NCBI RefSeq assembly: GCF_014356525.2
Contig: NC_052505.1
Span: 46,483,844-46,547,843, forward strand
Source of the DNA: Nilaparvata lugens
Taxonomy: Eukaryota; Arthropoda; Insecta; Hemiptera; Delphacidae
Reading direction: 5' to 3'
Length of the DNA: 64,000 nt
Every line of letters begins with the position of its first letter. Position 1 is the stretch's first letter. Shown piece by piece: positions 59,632 to 64,000 of the stretch. The position numbers and the translations under genes were made by a program. A model generated the notes under the pieces. That model ran no database searches. It was not told where the DNA came from and worked only from the letters and a program-made list of their open reading frames with translations.

Positions 59632-60531
59632 TTACATATTGTTAAATATCTCGAGATCCTCATCTTTTACAACTCTTATCGCTGGAGATTCTGGTGTTTT
59701 TCGAATAAAAACTTTGCCTTCCCTAACCCATGCGAAAGCAATTTTTTTGTCTCTTTTCAATGATTTGGCTTTTCCCAACAGAATTTTATTCACTCTGGTC
59801 AAATGTTCATTGATATATATTATGTTGTCTGGTGAGAGACGAGCGTCTAGTGAAGTTGTAGTTAGCAGGTTACCTCTTCCTTTTGCTGCAGCCAACCATC
59901 TAAGTTTTGAAGATCTCGATACAAATTTGCATATTATTGGTTTGATAGATTTATTCCTGGTCGGTACCCTGTGAGCAATAGACACATCCTCGTCTTTGAA
60001 TGGAATGTCCAAAATGGTTGCAATGTTATTTAGTATACTGTAGACGTTTTCATTCTTGGTCACAGGAACACCCGAAATTTCAATATTGTCTATGCGCGAT
60101 CTTTGATTCAACTCATTTATTTCAAGCCGGTACTTATTATTTTCTGTTTTCAATTGTTCACAGTTCTCTTTAATTGTTTTATTTTCTACTCTAAGCTCAT
60201 CCATGGTTAGTTTCATATTACTTATTGTGTTAGTCAGAGTAGCGATTTCTTTTTTAAATTCCTTGAACTTACCGTCGATAAATTCTTTTAATGCTTTAAC
60301 AGTGTCCTCGGTATTTTCACTGGAATCACTAGAGTCATTCAAGCTTTCTTTTTTGGTCATGATACAATCCTCGCACTTCCAGGTCGCCTTACGTTGACCT
60401 AACTTACGAAGATTTTTGTTGTTTTTCAGTCTCGTACACTCCGGATGAAAGCAATTTTTGCATACACTACACTCAATATATTTGTTAGCACTTTCAAATT
60501 CTGAACTGCACTTAAAACAATTTTTCTCCAT
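59632..60531 (-). CDS. LINE ORF1: PHD-type zinc finger, coiled coil, Baculo_FP-like domain
   Basis: This 299-residue protein would bind element RNA as a chaperone. Residues about 4-57 carry a C4HC3 pattern (CFKCSSEF, CSVCKNCFHPEC, WKCEDC) like a PHD finger. Residues about 85-145 are coiled coil (LTMDELRVENKTIKENCEQL). Residues about 150-290 (IEISGVPVTKNENVYSIL, IAHRVPTRNK, ICKFVSRSSKLRWLAAAK) resemble the Baculo_FP-like nucleic-acid-binding domain found in many insect CR1/Jockey ORF1 proteins. The ATG at 60531 precedes the zinc finger directly. The frame is intact. Confidence 0.85.
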   Translation of the reverse strand: MEKNCFKCSSEFESANKYIECSVCKNCFHPECTRLKNNKNLRKLGQRKATWKCEDCIMTKKESLNDSSDSSENTEDTVKALKEFIDGKFKEFKKEIATLTNTISNMKLTMDELRVENKTIKENCEQLKTENNKYRLEINELNQRSRIDNIEISGVPVTKNENVYSILNNIATILDIPFKDEDVSIAHRVPTRNKSIKPIICKFVSRSSKLRWLAAAKGRGNLLTTTSLDARLSPDNIIYINEHLTRVNKILLGKAKSLKRDKKIAFAWVREGKVFIRKTPESPAIRVVKDEDLEIFNNM

Positions 60532-60739
60532 TTTAGATTAAGTTAAGTTACTGTACTTTTGTAGGTTAATTACTGAAATTATAGAGAATAGTATACTTTG
60601 TTATTTGACAGGAGCCAGCAGACCGAGCTATCGCGATAAGATTAGAAACATCCGTCCGCTATCACGGTCTGAACTGAACTGAAGAAGGAGAAGAGTGGAG
60701 AAGGAGAACCAATGCTGAGCTTGAACTATTAATAAAAGG

Positions 60740-61015
60740 CCGTAGTATAGTACGCTTCATAAAGGCACAGAGACTAAGGTGGTTCGGACATATTTATAGG
60801 ATGGAGGAAACCAGAATGCCAAAAATAGTGCTTAAAGAGAAGCTTCACTCAAGAAGAAAACAAGGCAGACCAAGAATTCGATGGGAAGATGAGATAAGGG
60901 ATGATTTGATAAGGATGGGTTATAGAGGATGGAGAGGATTTATAATGGATAGAAACGTTTGGAGGAATGTTGTGGAGGAGGCCAAAGCCCACAATGGGCT
61001 GTAGAGCTATAACAG
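60740..61015 (+). pseudogene. C-terminal end of a second LINE reverse transcriptase
   Basis: The frame reads RSIVRFIKAQRLRWFGHIYR, then KQGRPRIRWEDEIRDDL and GWRGFIMDRNVWRNVVEEAK, ending AHNGL and a stop at about 61002. This is the conserved tail of the same kind of insect LINE polyprotein as the fragment at 10776-11580. It is 5'-truncated and ends in a GAAAGAAAGAAAG tail, as expected for incomplete target-primed insertion. Confidence 0.85.
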
Positions 61016-61552
61016 AAAGAAAGAAAGTAGGTTTATAATATGAAGATTCGATTGCACTAGGTCTCATCCCTGGGAAAATTCGCTGAAGGACAATAAAAGG
61101 ATAATTATTATCCATCCTTGGAAAAACAGCTGATAATAATTATTTCGTCGTCTGTTGGTGATGGAAGTGAGTGAGCGAGTTCATGTGTGTGGGACTGTCA
61201 AAATTATGACGCAGCTGTTGAGCTTTTGTAATCATTCAATCAGGTACTTAGTGCCGGTTGCAAAAAATCCGGGTTATTTTCAATCCTGATTAATTCCAGT
61301 AGATCCATCTTTTTGAAATAGTCTTCTCTGATTTGGTTCACGTGAAGTTAATGAGGATTAAAATTTAACCGGCTTTTGTGCAACTGGGCCTTTGTGAGGG
61401 AAATTTTTGCATTCCTCTGGGAATTAATCTCAATTTACTGTGATTAGATAGAACATTTCTTTATGAATGTTATTATAATTTCTTCTTTCGTAATACACTT
61501 TTTATGCTTTTGTACTCCAGAGCGAAGCTCGGTCCCCGATATTTAAGTTGAA
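61014..61552 (+). repeat. Dispersed repeat family A, 5'-truncated copy with MITE
   Basis: It starts directly after the LINE tail at 'gtaggtttataatatgaagattcgattg'. It contains a MITE at 61252-61390 and ends 'agcgaagctcggtccccgatatt'. Confidence 0.65.
61252..61390. mobile_element. MITE with GCCGGTTGCA-type ends
   Basis: The left end TGCCGGTTGCAAAAAATCCGG and the inverse of the right end CCCAGTTGCACAAAAGCCGG are imperfect inverted repeats. They continue with 'atcctgattaaytcca' words on both sides. The style is common in insect genomes. No target duplication was fixed. Confidence 0.6.
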
Positions 61553-62880
61553 TCGGAAAAAATTGCGGCAGATCAATATGTAGGATTTTGATACAGCTGA
61601 AAAATGCTCTTCTCCCAAATATGAGCACAGCCGTTAAAAGAGTACCTCTCTACTCTGCGTTGAAGCATCGTACTTAGTTTGGCAATGGAAAGAGAACGTG
61701 TTTTCATTATTCAGCCTATTAACTTTTAGTGTAATGCGTTATCTGCTGGCGAGAGAGAGTGCTAGTACCGTAATACATTTTAAATGAGGGCAGGCAGTTG
61801 ATCTTCAAAAAGAACCTCCGACCGCGGTACGTGAGTAACGAATGATTCATGAATATTTTTCATATGAATAAATAAAACGACCTCACTGATGAACTTATCC
61901 AATTTTCACTTTGAAAGAACATCGTGGTACCAACCAATTTAAAAAAACCAACTCAAAGTTGCTTTCTGAGCTTGCACTAGGAATATATCCTTTTGAACTC
62001 ATTTTCGGGCTTCACACATTTTGCTACAGAGTGGTATGAGGATATTGAGTAAATCGTTTACAAGAGTATAATCTATTATGTTACAATCGTTGAAACCAGA
62101 CTTTTTCTAGTTAACTTTGATGATTTCATCATTCAAATATTCATACTGACTTGATCTTAATTATACAGAAACTGAACAAAAAACAGAAATGGAATAGAGT
62201 TAAATTGATCAAGAATGAACCAAAATATGCTACTGAGAAGTTTATAAAGCCTCTCTCATTAATTTATTGAATACAGTACCAGCGCTATGTCAACAAATTA
62301 AATTCATATTTGGATCTAGGCATTCAATTAGGAAATGAAGTGGAGTGCAATATTTCGCTTAGAACTCGACAAAAGCTGGCAGCATTTCGATCACCATTTC
62401 GTGGTGTTGAACAATCCCCCTGATTGAGTTGGTACATTTACTATTATTATCAATCAGTATGCAGCGCACAAAAATGATGAAAGCTGTTTCCTGGTTGTAT
62501 TAGTTATCATAATGATTGATACTGCAAGCAGTAACTAAATTAAAATGTTGCGCCACTGAAACTCTGACCAGCTTGAAGCGAAACGACAAACGTATATCAT
62601 TATTGATTCAACTACTATAGCATACTATTCCTATGGAAACAAAACGTTACAACACATTTTAGAGCAATATTGATTGAATTTATTACATTGCAAAATGAAA
62701 AAATTCTTATTCCATTAGAACTGAATGAAACTTTTTCATCTGAAAATTCTATCGAGATAATTGAATTAAAAAAAATGGATTAGAAAGAATTCAATGTTGT
62801 GTGACTGAGAATTATAATTAATGGAAGTGCGAATTCTATCAACAGTGGAATAATCTCCTTCTATACTTATAAAATTCTTA
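61553..62880. other. AT-rich DNA, no gene recognised
   Basis: No supportable ORF or repeat copy. Short frames here are at background for this composition. Confidence 0.5.
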
Positions 62881-62882
62881 TC

Positions 62883-62928
62883 TCACTGACTCACTGACTC
62901 ACTGACTCACTGACTCACTGACTCACTG
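62883..62928 (+). repeat. CTGACTCA 8-bp minisatellite
   Basis: About five and a half copies of the 8-bp unit CTGACTCA precede 'ggaaaactactggatggatt', a layout often seen at one end of insect interspersed repeats. Confidence 0.9.
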
Positions 62929-64000
62929 ATTACGATTTCTGGAAAACTACTGGATGGATTGCAACAAAACTTGGAATATAGATTCCTTATACGTCCTAGG
63001 TGCTCACTAAGAAATATTTTGGCGATATCTCAACTCTAAGGGTGGTTTTCAAGGGTTTAAAGTTCGTCTTTTAGCATGTATATTCTTCTTCTCCTAATTT
63101 CTTAATTATAATTGAAATTTCTATATCATATGTTACCATAGAACTATAATCTAGAGAGAGTACCTCTTCGAAACAGTTGTTAACTGGCAATTAAATTAAT
63201 AATTTTGTCAGGTTGGCATTAAGTTCAGATGACTTCATTAAGTTGACACCAAGTTGAAGAACTAATTAAAATGCATTTATCGAGAACAAATTGATTGGGC
63301 ACTGCTGCTTCAATCAGAGCTATCATTTTTCATAAAACAAATTTTTATGACGGGAGTTGCTTCTATCAATATTGATCCTATTCTATCAAGACTAATTTTG
63401 TTTGTATATCCGACAGATCGCGAAAACTACTTAAACAATTTCGATGAAATTTTAATAATTCAGTATGACATATGGAGGGTATTTTTAAAATTTCAGAAGT
63501 GTCCGTTGTGGAATCTGTTTGCATAGAATGAAGAAATTCGGCCTAAGTTCAACCTTGGGCGAAAGAAAGGGGCTATTCATTAAAACGGTCAAATAGCTGT
63601 TGTTGCTTTTCCCAATGTAAAAATATCTCCCATAGAAGTAAGGCGCTTTTCCCATGAATCAATTATTCTCAAACATTGATTGCTCTACCGAAGAAAATAG
63701 ATGAAGGTACCTTTCGATAAAAATATTAGAGAATATGCATAACAGTTCGTTGACTGTCAGTATTCCTCATTATAGCATCAATGCTCCTCATTCAAACAAT
63801 TCTGACAAATTGATGTGAATCTTACTATAATCTGGTTACTTTAGATCAGATGAAGATGATAATGTTAATGATCGCTACTGTTTCAATTTCAAACATGTTT
63901 GACATTTTTGCTTTTGATGCCAACTGTTATTATTATGTGAAATAAGCTCTCCTTGAATGAAATCATAATCATAGAAGTCAATTATACCATAGAGAAACAA
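62929..64000. other. Interspersed repeat body, then unassigned DNA
   Basis: 62930-63560 contains repeat-like text ('aaaacttggaatatagattccttatacgt', and a second 'gcgaaaactacttaaacaatttcgatgaaat' near 63420). 63560-64000 holds nothing I recognise. Confidence 0.35.

Larger units (their letters stand above)
56516..60683 (-). mobile_element. LINE (non-LTR retrotransposon) with two intact ORFs
   Basis: ORF1 (60531-59632) and ORF2 (59395-56516) are both open, with a 236-bp gap. Upstream sequence to about 60683 (reading CAGTTCAGTTCAGACCGTGA on the minus strand) is a plausible 5' untranslated region. A short 3' region ends in AATATAATCC where repeat family A begins. The layout matches CR1/Jockey-group LINEs. 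With both frames intact it may be, or recently have been, mobile. Confidence 0.85.

Noticed and set aside
62883..62928. Short regular repeats resembling a CRISPR-like array
   Set aside because: The units are contiguous 8-bp repeats without spacers in a eukaryotic context. This is a minisatellite.

Overview
This window reads as insect nuclear DNA, most probably from a hemipteran such as a planthopper. That is an inference from its AT richness, the scattered AGGCCTA-type words, and the mix of transposon families. There is no bacterial gene organisation and no intact host gene that I recognise. Almost everything that can be identified is a transposable element (TE), a TE relic, a microsatellite or a duplication made by TEs.

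Left third (1-21.5 kb). It holds a dispersed repeat with a TG microsatellite (152-1046) and a complete pogo/Tigger DNA transposon (4855-7893) with perfect 24-bp inverted repeats, a TA target duplication and a transposase broken by one frameshift. A 1-kb foldback element lies at 8599-9596. A short PIF/Harbinger end plus the first 45 bp of an LTR-like sequence lie at 10588-10774, followed by a LINE reverse-transcriptase fragment (10776-11580). Two head-to-head copies of a Ty3/gypsy pol 3' fragment form 1138-bp inverted arms (11672-14667). There is a perfect 41-bp hairpin (15141-15228), a 1.09-kb non-autonomous hAT element with an 8-bp target duplication (17217-18310), and a direct duplication with GAA microsatellites (18505-21495).

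Middle (22-50 kb). A BEL/Pao pol relic and candidate LTR lie at 22468-23290. Two inverted repeat arms (23536-29711 and 45697-49252) flank a 16-kb core. The left arm carries a 2320-bp insertion for which the right arm is the empty site. The core contains a young 9.3-kb LTR element with about 2-kb LTRs (29858-39203). It encodes only a gag-like frame on the minus strand, cut by two in-frame stops. This element sits inside a repeat unit that continues as a head-to-tail array (39204-43453). Two of the array units encode a C48 (Ulp1/SENP-type) cysteine peptidase, one with an open catalytic frame and one broken. The first unit has a short unrelated sequence where the peptidase should be.

Right part (50-64 kb). 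It holds an env-like relic of an errantivirus-type element with polypurine tract and LTR start (51417-52820), and a PIF/Harbinger transposase relic with its terminal repeat (52821-53590). A 199-bp MITE with a 7-bp target duplication follows (55843-56041). A LINE with two intact ORFs lies on the minus strand (56516-60683): ORF1 is a PHD-type zinc finger, coiled coil and Baculo_FP-like protein, and ORF2 is an APE endonuclease plus reverse transcriptase. The window ends with the 3' end of a second LINE and unremarkable AT-rich sequence.

The most unusual items are the tandem C48-peptidase repeat units with a swapped central segment, the gag-only LTR element with 2-kb LTRs, the large inverted gypsy pol copies that share the same inactivating lesions, and the perfect 41-bp hairpin.
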